The translations under genes and the position numbers were made by a program. DNA of 35,981 bases from an uncultured Dorea sp. (GTDB lineage: Bacteria > Bacillota > Clostridia > Lachnospirales > Lachnospiraceae), in the NCBI GenBank assembly GCA_945870325.1, contig CAMBRQ010000027.1:1-35981 (forward strand). Reading direction: 5' to 3'. The stretch's first letter is position 1. Each line of letters starts with the position of its first letter. Below, piece after piece: positions 16,269 to 24,607 of the stretch. The notes beneath the pieces are model-generated. The model was not told the DNA's origin, made no database searches, and worked only from the letters and a program-made list of their open reading frames with translations.

Positions 16269-17497
16269 AATACCAGACCTCCTCCCATATTATTATAGAT
16301 GCTTAACGTCAGACCTACTCCGATGGCAATGTAGACGAACACAAGCAGTGCATCGATCATCCGGACTGTTCCGGACAGGAAATCACTGTCTGCAATATCC
16401 CGAATTGCATTGACGAATGCCAGTCCCGGTACCAGCGGCATGATCGCACCGACGATCATCCCCCCTAGTTGGATACCGTGAAGCCCCGGAATGCGCAGGA
16501 TCACGATTGCCAAGGCAGTCATGATTGCACCACCTACAATATTAACGATCATCTTGGACATCTTGTGTCTCTGTGCGATCAGTACCCATATGTACAGAAA
16601 ACATCCGATGAAGAATGCCATCACGCTTTCTAACAGATTCGCCCCCAGCAGATACCCATAACATCCACTGCTAAGCCCCGCCGCAAGAATCTGAAAATAT
16701 CCTTTTTGCTGCGGCATCTTCTCAATCTCTTTTAATCTCTTGGATGCCTCTTCCATACTGATATGTCCTGCAGATATCTCTCTTGATAAATCATTCACTT
16801 CTGCTACGATTCCAAGATGCGAGCCGGATAAGGGAACTTGTTTTACCTTCGTATATGCTTTCTCCGTACCATGCTCTGCCGTAACAAAGATAGCATGACT
16901 TAACGTAAACGTATCCACATACTCTACATGGAAACGATTGCAGATTCTGGTAATCGTCTCCTCCACACGGAATATCTCGGCGCCGCTCTTCAAGAGTATT
17001 CTTCCTGCCTCCAGCGCAAAATCCACTACCTTCTTTATATCTACCTCTGATTCCAGATGTTTCTTCAGATAGATCATATCCCGAAGCCTGATTCCGTCCT
17101 CGTAGATCGGCTCTCTGTAATGATCCGTGAAAAAGTTTGCGACAATGTGTGAATTCACAAACCCACACTTCTCATAGAATTCAATCGTCTTCGTACAATT
17201 CCCTGTTCCCACATACATGATATCGCAACTGTTACTGTAATGCTCGCACAGATAATTGATCATATACTTTGCATAACCCTTTCCACGATCCTCCATTCGG
17301 GTTGCCAGGTTCTTTAGTTCACACTTACGATTGTTCAACAGCTTCACCACACAGATCGTTCTGATCTCACAGTCATCAATTAAGACAAACAGCTCGCCGT
17401 CATCCAGATAGCGCTCAATCATATCCTCCTGAGGGTCAGCTATTAGCAGCATATCCATATATTTTTGTTTGTTTTCTGTTATCTGTTGAATCTTCAT
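16265..17497 (-). CDS. GNAT acetyltransferase fused to the ThrE N-terminal half (YjjP-like)
   Basis: 410 residues in one open frame. Residues 1 to about 145 are a GNAT domain: the acetyl-CoA loop reads NLATRMEDRGKGYAKYMINY (RGKGYA is the RxxGxG/A motif) and FYEKCGF is the usual GNAT C-terminal signature. Residues from about 155 are the DUF1212/ThrE family: VVDFALEAGRILLKSGAEIFRVEETI, a soluble part, then about five helices with GGMIVGAIMPLVPGLAFVNA. ThrE halves alone are about 250 residues and begin near residue 150 here, so the acetyltransferase is an addition. It might modify the exported substrate. GAAGGGATAG precedes the start. Confidence 0.9.
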   Translation of the reverse strand: MKIQQITENKQKYMDMLLIADPQEDMIERYLDDGELFVLIDDCEIRTICVVKLLNNRKCELKNLATRMEDRGKGYAKYMINYLCEHYSNSCDIMYVGTGNCTKTIEFYEKCGFVNSHIVANFFTDHYREPIYEDGIRLRDMIYLKKHLESEVDIKKVVDFALEAGRILLKSGAEIFRVEETITRICNRFHVEYVDTFTLSHAIFVTAEHGTEKAYTKVKQVPLSGSHLGIVAEVNDLSREISAGHISMEEASKRLKEIEKMPQQKGYFQILAAGLSSGCYGYLLGANLLESVMAFFIGCFLYIWVLIAQRHKMSKMIVNIVGGAIMTALAIVILRIPGLHGIQLGGMIVGAIMPLVPGLAFVNAIRDIADSDFLSGTVRMIDALLVFVYIAIGVGLTLSIYNNMGGGLVL

Positions 17498-17528
17498 ATT
17501 CTATCCCTTCAAAGCCATAATCTTATTT

Positions 17529-17537
17529 ATTATAACA
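17529..17537 (-). promoter_or_regulatory. Extended -10 promoter of the GNAT-ThrE gene
   Basis: The minus strand reads TGTTATAAT, a perfect extended -10, about 30 bases before the start codon. No good -35 is present. Confidence 0.5.
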
Positions 17538-17576
17538 CCAGATTTTTCAAAATTATAGAGGCTTTGTAAAAATTTT

Positions 17577-17616
17577 GAGGACAGCACCTCGGATTTCCAT
17601 CCAAAGCACTGTCCTC
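17577..17616 (-). terminator. Likely terminator after the LRR protein gene
   Basis: GAGGACAG (17577-17584) and CTGTCCTC (17609-17616) form an 8-bp stem enclosing a smaller GGAT/ATCC hairpin, 15 bp past the stop codon. On the minus strand it is followed by AAAATTTTT. Confidence 0.55.
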
Positions 17617-17631
17617 TTTTCGTAAATTCTC

Positions 17632-18435
17632 CTATTCATATTCCATGCCTGCCATCGGTCTCCCATTCGGATAGGCAAATATCCCGCCTGATTTGGTATA
17701 TAAGATTCCATCGCGACTGCAATAGGACGGATTATCAGCAGCAACCTCGATATAAAACAAAGATACAAATCTATCGAATACGCCTGGCTCAATATCACTT
17801 ATATTAGCCGGAATATAGATTTCTGTCGTCTCTTCACCCAGTCCATCCAACGCTCCCTTAACAATTCCAATACACTTCTCATCTGTAGGAATCACCAATA
17901 TGCCATCCGTTGCCGAAACTTTATCTGTATAGCCTGTAATATATCCATCCGCATTGCATATGAATCCAGATATCTCCAACTGTTCTTCACCTGCTGCTCC
18001 TGCTTCGTCTGCTGCTCCCTCTGCTCCGACTGCGGCAGAAGCATCCTCATTCGGCAGCGCAATCATCTCATCCTTCCCCAGTTCTTCAAGTGAATCCGCT
18101 ACTGCTCCTCCAGGTATATTCGCTGCCGCCAGTTCAGACACAGCCACTGACAGATGAATGCTTTCCTCTATCTTCTCCGACAATATATTCCGGGCATGAT
18201 CAACTGTCATCTTCACTGAAGCACAGACATTCTTCATATGTATTCCGGCATTCGGTCTGGTCACGGGATGCTTTGATGTAATACTTGTTGGCACTTCTTC
18301 ATAACTGTTTACTTGATTCAGACCATAGACATATAGTCCCAGGCAACATACCGCTAAAAGAATTCCACTTAAGATCCTCCTCCATGGCACAACAATTTCT
18401 ATGTCTATCATTGGCATTTTTAACACTTCATCCAT
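17632..18435 (-). CDS. Membrane-anchored protein with a C-terminal LRR_5-like domain
   Basis: 267 residues. A single hydrophobic helix (about 21-41, ILSGILLAVCCLGLYVYGL) near the N terminus, without a cleavage site, suggests type II anchoring with the rest outside. A low-complexity Ala/Glu/Gly linker occupies about 130-155. The C-terminal part, with LVIPTDEKCIGIVKGALDGL, IYIPANISDIEPGVFDRF and IEVAADNPSYCSRDGILYTK, matches BspA-like leucine-rich repeats, where xIPxxVxxIGxxAF units are followed by a DGxLY hairpin. Such proteins often mediate surface contacts; the partner is unknown. Of two starts, the ATG at 18435 has GGGGG 6 bases upstream. Confidence 0.8.
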   Translation of the reverse strand: MDEVLKMPMIDIEIVVPWRRILSGILLAVCCLGLYVYGLNQVNSYEEVPTSITSKHPVTRPNAGIHMKNVCASVKMTVDHARNILSEKIEESIHLSVAVSELAAANIPGGAVADSLEELGKDEMIALPNEDASAAVGAEGAADEAGAAGEEQLEISGFICNADGYITGYTDKVSATDGILVIPTDEKCIGIVKGALDGLGEETTEIYIPANISDIEPGVFDRFVSLFYIEVAADNPSYCSRDGILYTKSGGIFAYPNGRPMAGMEYE

Positions 18436-18458
18436 AACCATCCCCCATTTCTCAGCCC

Positions 18459-18486
18459 ATTATATAGTTCCCCTTAGGCAAAACAA
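18459..18486 (-). promoter_or_regulatory. Promoter of the LRR protein gene
   Basis: TTGTTT (18481-18486) and a perfect TATAAT (18459-18464) are separated by 16 bases. The -35 coincides with the T-rich tail of the preceding trxB terminator. Confidence 0.5.
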
Positions 18487-18512
18487 AGTGGCATCATGAC
18501 ACCCGATACCAC
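18479..18512 (-). terminator. Intrinsic terminator of trxB
   Basis: GTGGTATC and GATGCCAC on the minus strand (18505-18512 and 18488-18495) form eight pairs with one G-T, a 9-base loop, then TTTGTTTTG. It starts 20 bp past the trxB stop codon. Confidence 0.6.
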
Positions 18513-18532
18513 CTTCTAATCCCCTATGAAAT

Positions 18533-19477
18533 CTAACAATAATCTGACATGCTTCTTTCCACCTGAACCGCAGCAATCGCTCCGTCAGCCGTTGCTGTCA
18601 CCACCTGTCTCAGGCTCTTTACGCGGATATCGCCAGCCGCATACACCCCTGCAATATTCGTATGCATATCTTCATCCGTCAGAATATATCCTCTCTCATC
18701 CATCTCAACTATGCCTTCGAAGAGCCGTGAATTCGGAATACTTCCAATGAACCCAAACACTCCGAATATGCCGTCCTTCGCATCTGCCTCGATCTGTCTG
18801 GTCTCACCTGTCTTAACATTCTTAACAACCATTCCTTTAAGAAGCCCCTCTCCATAGAGTTCTTCTACCACGGTGTCCCACAAGAACTCAATCTTAGGAT
18901 TCGCGAATGCCTTCTCCTGTATTGATCTTGCAGCACGCAGTTCATCACGCCTATGGATGATCGTCACCTTCCTTGCGAATCTGGTAAGATACAATGCCTC
19001 TTCCACTGCCGAATCTCCACCGCCAACCACATATACCTCAAGACCTCTGAAGAAATTCGCATCACAGGTTGCACAATAAGAGACACCCCTGCCTACGAAT
19101 TCTGCTTCTCCTTTGCATCCGATTGGTCTTGCATGCGCGCCTGTTGCTATGATCACATTTTTTGCCCTGTATTCTTCTTTCTCCCCAACCAGTACTTTTA
19201 TCTCATCCTCAAGATGTACTTCTTTGATCGAATCAACAACACGTTTTGCCCCAAACCTTTCCGCCTGTTGTACCATCCGGGCAACCAGAGACGGTCCCGT
19301 CTCATCCTCTAACATCTGTCCCGGATAATTCTCAAGTTCTGCTGTAGATGCAATCTGCCCTCCGGTCTGTCCTTTTTCAATCATCAGTACAGACAGCCTG
19401 CTCCTTCCGGCATATAGCCCAGCCGTCAATCCTGCCGGACCTGTCCCAAGTACAATCACATCATATAGTTCCGCCAT
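18533..19477 (-). CDS. trxB: Thioredoxin reductase
   Basis: 314 residues, standard length. GTGPAGL (11-17) binds FAD, CATC (Cys135, Cys138) is the redox-active disulfide, GGGDSAVEEA starts the NADPH domain, and HRRDELRAA is the HRRxxxR motif that contacts the NADPH 2'-phosphate. The last motif argues for an NADPH-dependent enzyme rather than the ferredoxin-dependent clostridial variety. It reduces thioredoxin in the cytoplasm. No thioredoxin gene is adjacent. AAGGAGGTAGG precedes the start. Confidence 0.95.
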   Translation of the reverse strand: MAELYDVIVLGTGPAGLTAGLYAGRSRLSVLMIEKGQTGGQIASTAELENYPGQMLEDETGPSLVARMVQQAERFGAKRVVDSIKEVHLEDEIKVLVGEKEEYRAKNVIIATGAHARPIGCKGEAEFVGRGVSYCATCDANFFRGLEVYVVGGGDSAVEEALYLTRFARKVTIIHRRDELRAARSIQEKAFANPKIEFLWDTVVEELYGEGLLKGMVVKNVKTGETRQIEADAKDGIFGVFGFIGSIPNSRLFEGIVEMDERGYILTDEDMHTNIAGVYAAGDIRVKSLRQVVTATADGAIAAVQVERSMSDYC

Positions 19478-19508
19478 CTGCCTACCTCCTTATGCCATAC
19501 ACTTTAAT

Positions 19509-19547
19509 AAGGACAATATGGCACACTGGCGTGTGCCTATCGTCCTT
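19509..19547. other. Two-step hairpin between purB and trxB
   Basis: AAGGAC (19509-19514) pairs with GTCCTT (19542-19547), and inside it GGCACAC (19520-19526) with GTGTGCC (19531-19537). It lies 6 bp past the purB stop codon. The T-run is on the plus-strand side, so termination of purB is possible but not textbook. Confidence 0.6.
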
Positions 19548-19553
19548 TTTATT

Positions 19554-20987
19554 CTATACATTAATCTCTGCTTTTACACCTAAGATATCTTTTTGTTCTT
19601 CTAACATTGGATAGACTACATTCTTCAGATATGCGTCTACCTGTACCGCTGCACGTCCTGTGTACTTGGATGGATCCATAGTCTTCTGAAGTTCTTCCTC
19701 AGTTAAGTTAAACGCAGGATCATTCGCAATCAATTCTAACAAATTATTGTCCAATCCCTTCTCTTTTACATTACGTCCGGCTTCCATAGACAGTTCACGG
19801 ATTCTCTCATGAAGTTCCTGCCGGTCTCCACCAGCCTTCACTGCATCCATCATGATATTCTCAGTTGCCATAAACGGAAGTTCTGACATGAGACGTTTCT
19901 CAATAACCTTCGGATATACAACCAGGCCATCTACTACATTCAGGCACAGATCCAGGATACCATCGATTGCCAGGAATCCTTCCGGTACGCTGAGGCGCTT
20001 ATTCGCAGAATCATCCAGCGTTCTCTCGAACCACTGGGTTGCAGAAGTAATCGCAGGATTTAGCGCATCGATCATCACATATCTGGACAAAGATGCTATA
20101 CGCTCACTTCTCATCGGATTTCTCTTATATGCCATTGCAGAAGATCCGATCTGGCTCTTCTCGAATGGTTCTTCCACTTCTTTCAGATGCTGAAGGAGAC
20201 GGATATCGTTCGAAAACTTATGAGCGCTTGCCGCAATTCCCGCAAGCACATTCAATACTCTCGTGTCTACTTTACGGGAATAGGTCTGTCCGGATACCGG
20301 ATAGCATGCTTTGAATCCCATCTTCTCGGCAATCATCGGATCAATCTTATCAATCGTCTCCTGGTCACCATCGAATAATTCCAGGAAACTTGCCTGTGTT
20401 CCTGTTGTTCCTTTAGATCCAAGCAGTTTCAGGCTTCCTTTCACATATTCCAGATCTTCCAGATCCATCATGAATTCCTGCATCCAAAGCGTTGCACGCT
20501 TTCCAACTGTTGTAGGTTGTGCCGGCTGGAAATGTGTGAACGCAAGCGTTGGAAGATTCTTATGCTCGTCTGCGAATTTCGCCAGTTCTGCGATAACGTT
20601 GATCAGTTTCTTTCTTACAATCTCTAATGCCTCAGACATCAGGATCATATCCGTATTATCTCCTACATAGCAGGAAGTTGCGCCGAGATGAATGATTCCC
20701 TTGGCTTTCGGACACTGCTGTCCATACGCATATACATGAGACATAACGTCATGGCGCACCTGTTTTTCTCTTTCTTTTGCAACCTCATAGTTAATGTCGT
20801 CTGCATGTGCCTTTAACTCTTCAATCTGCTCATCTGTAATTGGCAGCCCTAATTCTTTCTCTGTCTCCGCAAGAGCAATCCACAATCTTCTCCAGGTACG
20901 GAACTTCTTGTCCGGTGAAAAGATATACTGCATCTCCTTACTTGCATAGCGCTCGGAAAGAGGGCTCTGGTATCTGTCATTTGTCAT
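19554..20987 (-). CDS. purB: Adenylosuccinate lyase
   Basis: 477 residues. The fumarase/aspartase-superfamily signature appears as GSSAMAYKRNPMRSERI, the flexible catalytic loop, and TSCYVGDNTD is the upstream conserved block. It acts twice in purine synthesis, releasing fumarate from SAICAR and from adenylosuccinate. A longer frame runs to 21095, into the end of purF, but AAAGGAGAAATAAAT directly precedes the ATG at 20987, which fits the sequence family. It follows purF by 40 bp and is presumably cotranscribed. Confidence 0.96.
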   Translation of the reverse strand: MTNDRYQSPLSERYASKEMQYIFSPDKKFRTWRRLWIALAETEKELGLPITDEQIEELKAHADDINYEVAKEREKQVRHDVMSHVYAYGQQCPKAKGIIHLGATSCYVGDNTDMILMSEALEIVRKKLINVIAELAKFADEHKNLPTLAFTHFQPAQPTTVGKRATLWMQEFMMDLEDLEYVKGSLKLLGSKGTTGTQASFLELFDGDQETIDKIDPMIAEKMGFKACYPVSGQTYSRKVDTRVLNVLAGIAASAHKFSNDIRLLQHLKEVEEPFEKSQIGSSAMAYKRNPMRSERIASLSRYVMIDALNPAITSATQWFERTLDDSANKRLSVPEGFLAIDGILDLCLNVVDGLVVYPKVIEKRLMSELPFMATENIMMDAVKAGGDRQELHERIRELSMEAGRNVKEKGLDNNLLELIANDPAFNLTEEELQKTMDPSKYTGRAAVQVDAYLKNVVYPMLEEQKDILGVKAEINV

Positions 20988-21027
20988 ATTTATTTCTCCT
21001 TTTTTTATTTTTAAAGTAGCAAGTGTT

Positions 21028-22455
21028 CTATTCGAAGGCCTGGGATACGTCTTTTCCGGGAACCTTGGTTGGATACTCTCCCGTGAAACATGCATCGCAA
21101 TATCCCAGATCTCCCACCATGTCCTTCAACTTCTCAACTTCCATATATCCCAGAGAATCCGCGCCGATCATCTTGCGTATCTCCTCCGTTGTATGTGAAT
21201 GGGCAATCAGCTGCTCATTCGAAGGCACATCCGTTCCAAAATAGCACGGATACAAGAACGGTGGCGAACTGATTCTTACATGTACTTCTTTGGCTCCCGC
21301 TTTCTTCAGCATCTTAATGATATTCGCACAGGTAGTTCCGCGTACAATCGAATCATCCACCATAACGATTCTCTTATCCTTCACCACTTCATCAATTACA
21401 TTCAGCTTAATCTTAACGCTGCTCTCCCTCTGGCTCTGCTTCGGCTTAATAAATGTTCTTCCCACATAACTGTTCTTATGGAACGCCATACCGTAAGGAA
21501 TGCCCGACTGCTCAGAGTATCCTTTTGCCGCGACCAGACCGGAATCCGGCACGCCTACCACCAAATCTGCCTCCACAGGATAGGATTCTGCCAATGCCTT
21601 TCCCGCGATGATTCTGGAATGATATACATTCACATTATCAAGCGTACTGTCGGTTCTCGCAAAATAAATATATTCAAAGATACATCTTGCCTGCTTCTTC
21701 GGGCTGATCGCCATCGAAAGATCTGACTTGATTCCATGCTTTGTAATGCTTACAATCTCACCCGGCTCTACATCACGGATGAATTCTCCATCTACGGCTG
21801 CAATCGCGCAACTCTCTGACGCAAGGAAATACGTATTGCCTCTCTTACCGATACATAACGGCTTGAACCCATAAGGATCTCTTGCCCCGATCAGTTTTCT
21901 AGGCGAACTTACAACCAACGCGTAGGCGCCTTTAATCTTCTTCATCGCGTTCTTCACTGCATCTTCTGCCTTCTTCGCATTCAGACGTTCTCTTGCAATA
22001 TGATAAGCAATCACCTCTGAATCAATCGTTGTCTGGAAAATCGCACCAGTATATTCTAATTCCCTGCGAAGTTCAATTGCATTGGTAAGGTTCCCGTTAT
22101 GCGCAATCGCCAGTGTTCCTTTTACATAATTGATTACCAATGGCATCGCATTCTCCACTCTGGTACCTCCGGCAGTTGAATACCGTACATGTCCAACGCC
22201 AAGATTCCCCTGCAATGTCTGCAGTGCCTCTTCATCAAAAACTTCATTCACCAGTCCAAGTCCTTTCTTAGACCGCACTTTTCTCTCGCCATAAGTGTCT
22301 GTCACTGCAATACCGCAACTTTCCTGTCCTCTGTGCTGTAACGCAAAAAGCCCATAATATATTGACGGAGCAACATCGCCCCCATCCATATCATAGGCTC
22401 CAAACACGCCGCACTCTTCTCCCATACCCGTTGTCACTTTCTCTAATCTGCTCAT
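21028..22455 (-). CDS. purF: Amidophosphoribosyltransferase
   Basis: 475 residues. After a 14-residue propeptide, Cys15 (in EECGVFG) would become the N-terminal nucleophile of the glutaminase domain; HRGQESCGIAV and HVRYSTAGG follow. The PRPP-binding loop is VMVDDSIVRGTT. Cysteines in QARCIFEY, YPCYFG and GYCDACF are placed like the four ligands of the oxygen-sensitive [4Fe-4S] cluster of the Bacillus-type enzyme. It makes phosphoribosylamine, the first step of purine synthesis. The start has AAGGAG 9 bases upstream. No purine riboswitch is seen in the leader. Confidence 0.97.
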   Translation of the reverse strand: MSRLEKVTTGMGEECGVFGAYDMDGGDVAPSIYYGLFALQHRGQESCGIAVTDTYGERKVRSKKGLGLVNEVFDEEALQTLQGNLGVGHVRYSTAGGTRVENAMPLVINYVKGTLAIAHNGNLTNAIELRRELEYTGAIFQTTIDSEVIAYHIARERLNAKKAEDAVKNAMKKIKGAYALVVSSPRKLIGARDPYGFKPLCIGKRGNTYFLASESCAIAAVDGEFIRDVEPGEIVSITKHGIKSDLSMAISPKKQARCIFEYIYFARTDSTLDNVNVYHSRIIAGKALAESYPVEADLVVGVPDSGLVAAKGYSEQSGIPYGMAFHKNSYVGRTFIKPKQSQRESSVKIKLNVIDEVVKDKRIVMVDDSIVRGTTCANIIKMLKKAGAKEVHVRISSPPFLYPCYFGTDVPSNEQLIAHSHTTEEIRKMIGADSLGYMEVEKLKDMVGDLGYCDACFTGEYPTKVPGKDVSQAFE

Positions 22456-22527
22456 GAATGCAACTCCTTACTGAATACTAATTCTTCTGGGCTCTATTCT
22501 TTTTAAATACTTTTTTACTTCGCTATA

Positions 22528-22556
22528 AGTATAATACAGGGCAGAAGGAAAAGCAA
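22528..22556 (-). promoter_or_regulatory. Promoter of purF-purB
   Basis: TTGCTT (22551-22556) and TATACT (22528-22533) are separated by 17 bases on the minus strand. The leader to the purF ATG is about 65 bases. Confidence 0.55.
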
Positions 22557-22559
22557 TAA

Positions 22560-23330
22560 TCATTTCTTGTCAAGTCTGCGATACTCCTTCTTCCACTGTT
22601 CCAGGTATTCCTCCGGTATATCGACATCTACCTCCTGACGCACACTCTTAACCTCTTCCTTCAAAACGGAATCTACACTTAAGTATACCGGATTACCGGA
22701 CAGCATCTTCACATACTGCTCTCCCGGCAGATAACGATAACAACAGTACAGATACGCTTTCAGCATATCCGTATCCTCGCAGATCCGATATGCCTCCAGA
22801 TACATATGTGCCGCCTCTTCATATAAGAACAGCCGGCCATAGGCAGCCCCCAGGCAAGCGTAGATCTTGCCGTAGAAGGACTTATGCACCGAATCATCCC
22901 ATTCCCTGTTAATGATAGACTGATATACCAGGATTGCCGTCTCATACTCTCCACTGTTCTGCAGGCTGTCCGCCTTATACTTCATCCGCTCTACATCTTT
23001 CTGATTCTGAAGATGCTCAAGGATGTTCTGTATCTTATTAATATCAGCCGTCGCATAGATGGTTGATTCTCTTAAAATTGTAAGTACGAACTGTTCCATA
23101 GAACAATTCTGCCTTAATTCCTCCCGCAGACGTTCTGCGAGTTCTTTCAATTCCAGTTCCCGATCGATCCAGTTACATAACTGCCGGTTGATAATCGTAT
23201 AATCAATCAGATAGAGGTTATTGCATATATAATAACATAACTCCTCTATCGTATAGATCCGCATATGAACCCTGGATATCTCATAAGGCTGTTTTGCCCG
23301 TTTTCTATGACATAGAATTAAACTGCCCAT
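22560..23330 (-). CDS. Small TPR-like protein, third gene of the DUF5717 operon
   Basis: 256 residues, soluble and helical. The middle (about 115-195) reads as tetratricopeptide-like pairs: YKADSLQNSGEYETAILVYQ, then FYGKIYACLGAAYGRLFLYE and EAAHMYLEAYRICEDTDMLK. I do not recognise a named family for the N-terminal part (IYTIEELCYYICNNLYLIDY), though the gene is in constant company with the two larger genes here. The start at 23330 has AGGAGGAATCA inside the end of the preceding gene, and the genes overlap by 26 bp, so translation is coupled. It is probably an adaptor in the same assembly as the DUF5716 and DUF5717 proteins. Confidence 0.85.
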   Translation of the reverse strand: MGSLILCHRKRAKQPYEISRVHMRIYTIEELCYYICNNLYLIDYTIINRQLCNWIDRELELKELAERLREELRQNCSMEQFVLTILRESTIYATADINKIQNILEHLQNQKDVERMKYKADSLQNSGEYETAILVYQSIINREWDDSVHKSFYGKIYACLGAAYGRLFLYEEAAHMYLEAYRICEDTDMLKAYLYCCYRYLPGEQYVKMLSGNPVYLSVDSVLKEEVKSVRQEVDVDIPEEYLEQWKKEYRRLDKK

Positions 23331-24588
23331 TGATTCCTCCTAAATGTAATACCTTTTCCACCTGAAAACCTGTTGACGGGAAGAATTCTCCAAATCCCAC
23401 ATCTCTAAATGTCAGTTTACAAGTACGCTCATCCAGGAACATCGCTTCTATCTGCACCCGAAGCGAATAATCCCGCCTCTCCGGAAGTCCCTGCAAGGAT
23501 ACCGTCTCCACCTGCAAGTCCTCACCCGCCAGCGTCTCCACATGAATCTCAATATCTGAAGTATCCTCTAAGATAACTTCCCACTGCCCGTCAGATTCAT
23601 ACCAATGGGTTCCCCACGCAACGATCGGATACCAGCCCTCATGTCCGTTCACACGCATCCGCAGACAGATCTGTTCTGTCATCTTCGTCTCATCCAGATA
23701 AATTGGTCCTTCATCATAGTCCCTGCATTTGCGAATCGACGCATAACATGCACCCTTGCTGTATAGGTTATTCCCGAGAAATGCTCTTCTTCCGTTACAC
23801 AATACCTTCAGAGAATTCGGATACCAGTTATTCTCGAATCCCTCGCCTGTCAGATATACTGACGATACTACCTTCTTCTCGAAAACACTCTGGATAAACG
23901 TCTTAAACCTCTCATCCGCATCCTTCGCCTTATCCACATTCAATACAGGATAGATGGCTGCCAATTCCTTCATCCGCGCATTCGCCACTTCATCCACCGT
24001 TACGAACATATCTTTTCCTCTGCCGCTGATCGCATTCAGCCGCCTTAACATATATGCCTGTATCTCCTGCGCATCACAATAGAACAAGGCAGATTCATAC
24101 TGCCATAATTCCTTCGGCTGATAGAACATATAGTGACAAAAACTTTCCTTATAGTCCTGCACGCACACGCACTCTTTTGATATGCCCAGATACTGCCCGA
24201 TTCCTTTGAGCATCTTAGACATGTCAATATTCGTAAACGGAACAGAAAACGTAATATATTCAATGTCTTTAAATCCTTCCAGCGTCAGGCTTATGAACTT
24301 CGCCAACAGCCAGACAGCATCATGATTCTTCGCACCGACTCTGACCTTCTCCCGGCGCATAGCCCTGTGAAAAAGATCTGTCACCGTGCATCCCTCATTA
24401 ATCGTCGCCAGTCTCTTCGCCTCTTTTCCGAATACCCAGCGCTCCTTATAATATCCAAGCATCAGAGGAATCTGATAATTATCCACTGCAACTTCTAATG
24501 TCTCCGGCTCATCCTTCGCCTCATCGTAATAACTGATCTGACAGTATTTCTCATTCAGATCATATCCCAGTATACTGCCTCTCTTCAT
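23305..24588 (-). CDS. DUF5716-like protein with actin/Hsp70-type features
   Basis: 427 residues. SILGYDLNEKYCQISYY at the N terminus has the look of the phosphate-1 strand pair of the actin/Hsp70/sugar-kinase fold (GxDxGxxxxxxA-like), and VYLTGEGFENNWYPNSLKVL with GRRAFLGNNLYSKGACYA resembles its adenosine-binding end, as in Hsp70-like proteins. The C-terminal 130 residues look like a beta-rich domain. I believe this is the family called DUF5716 (from memory). Nucleotide binding is an inference. The ATG at 24588 lies 8 bases from GGAGG; an ATG at 24594 is too close. It starts 20 bp after the DUF5717 gene. Confidence 0.8.
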   Translation of the reverse strand: MKRGSILGYDLNEKYCQISYYDEAKDEPETLEVAVDNYQIPLMLGYYKERWVFGKEAKRLATINEGCTVTDLFHRAMRREKVRVGAKNHDAVWLLAKFISLTLEGFKDIEYITFSVPFTNIDMSKMLKGIGQYLGISKECVCVQDYKESFCHYMFYQPKELWQYESALFYCDAQEIQAYMLRRLNAISGRGKDMFVTVDEVANARMKELAAIYPVLNVDKAKDADERFKTFIQSVFEKKVVSSVYLTGEGFENNWYPNSLKVLCNGRRAFLGNNLYSKGACYASIRKCRDYDEGPIYLDETKMTEQICLRMRVNGHEGWYPIVAWGTHWYESDGQWEVILEDTSDIEIHVETLAGEDLQVETVSLQGLPERRDYSLRVQIEAMFLDERTCKLTFRDVGFGEFFPSTGFQVEKVLHLGGINGQFNSMS

Positions 24589-24607
24589 TATCATCTCCTC
24601 CTTCCCG

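Noticed and set aside
22456-22560. Purine riboswitch before purF
   Set aside because: The leader is only about 65 bases and shows no three-way junction pattern.
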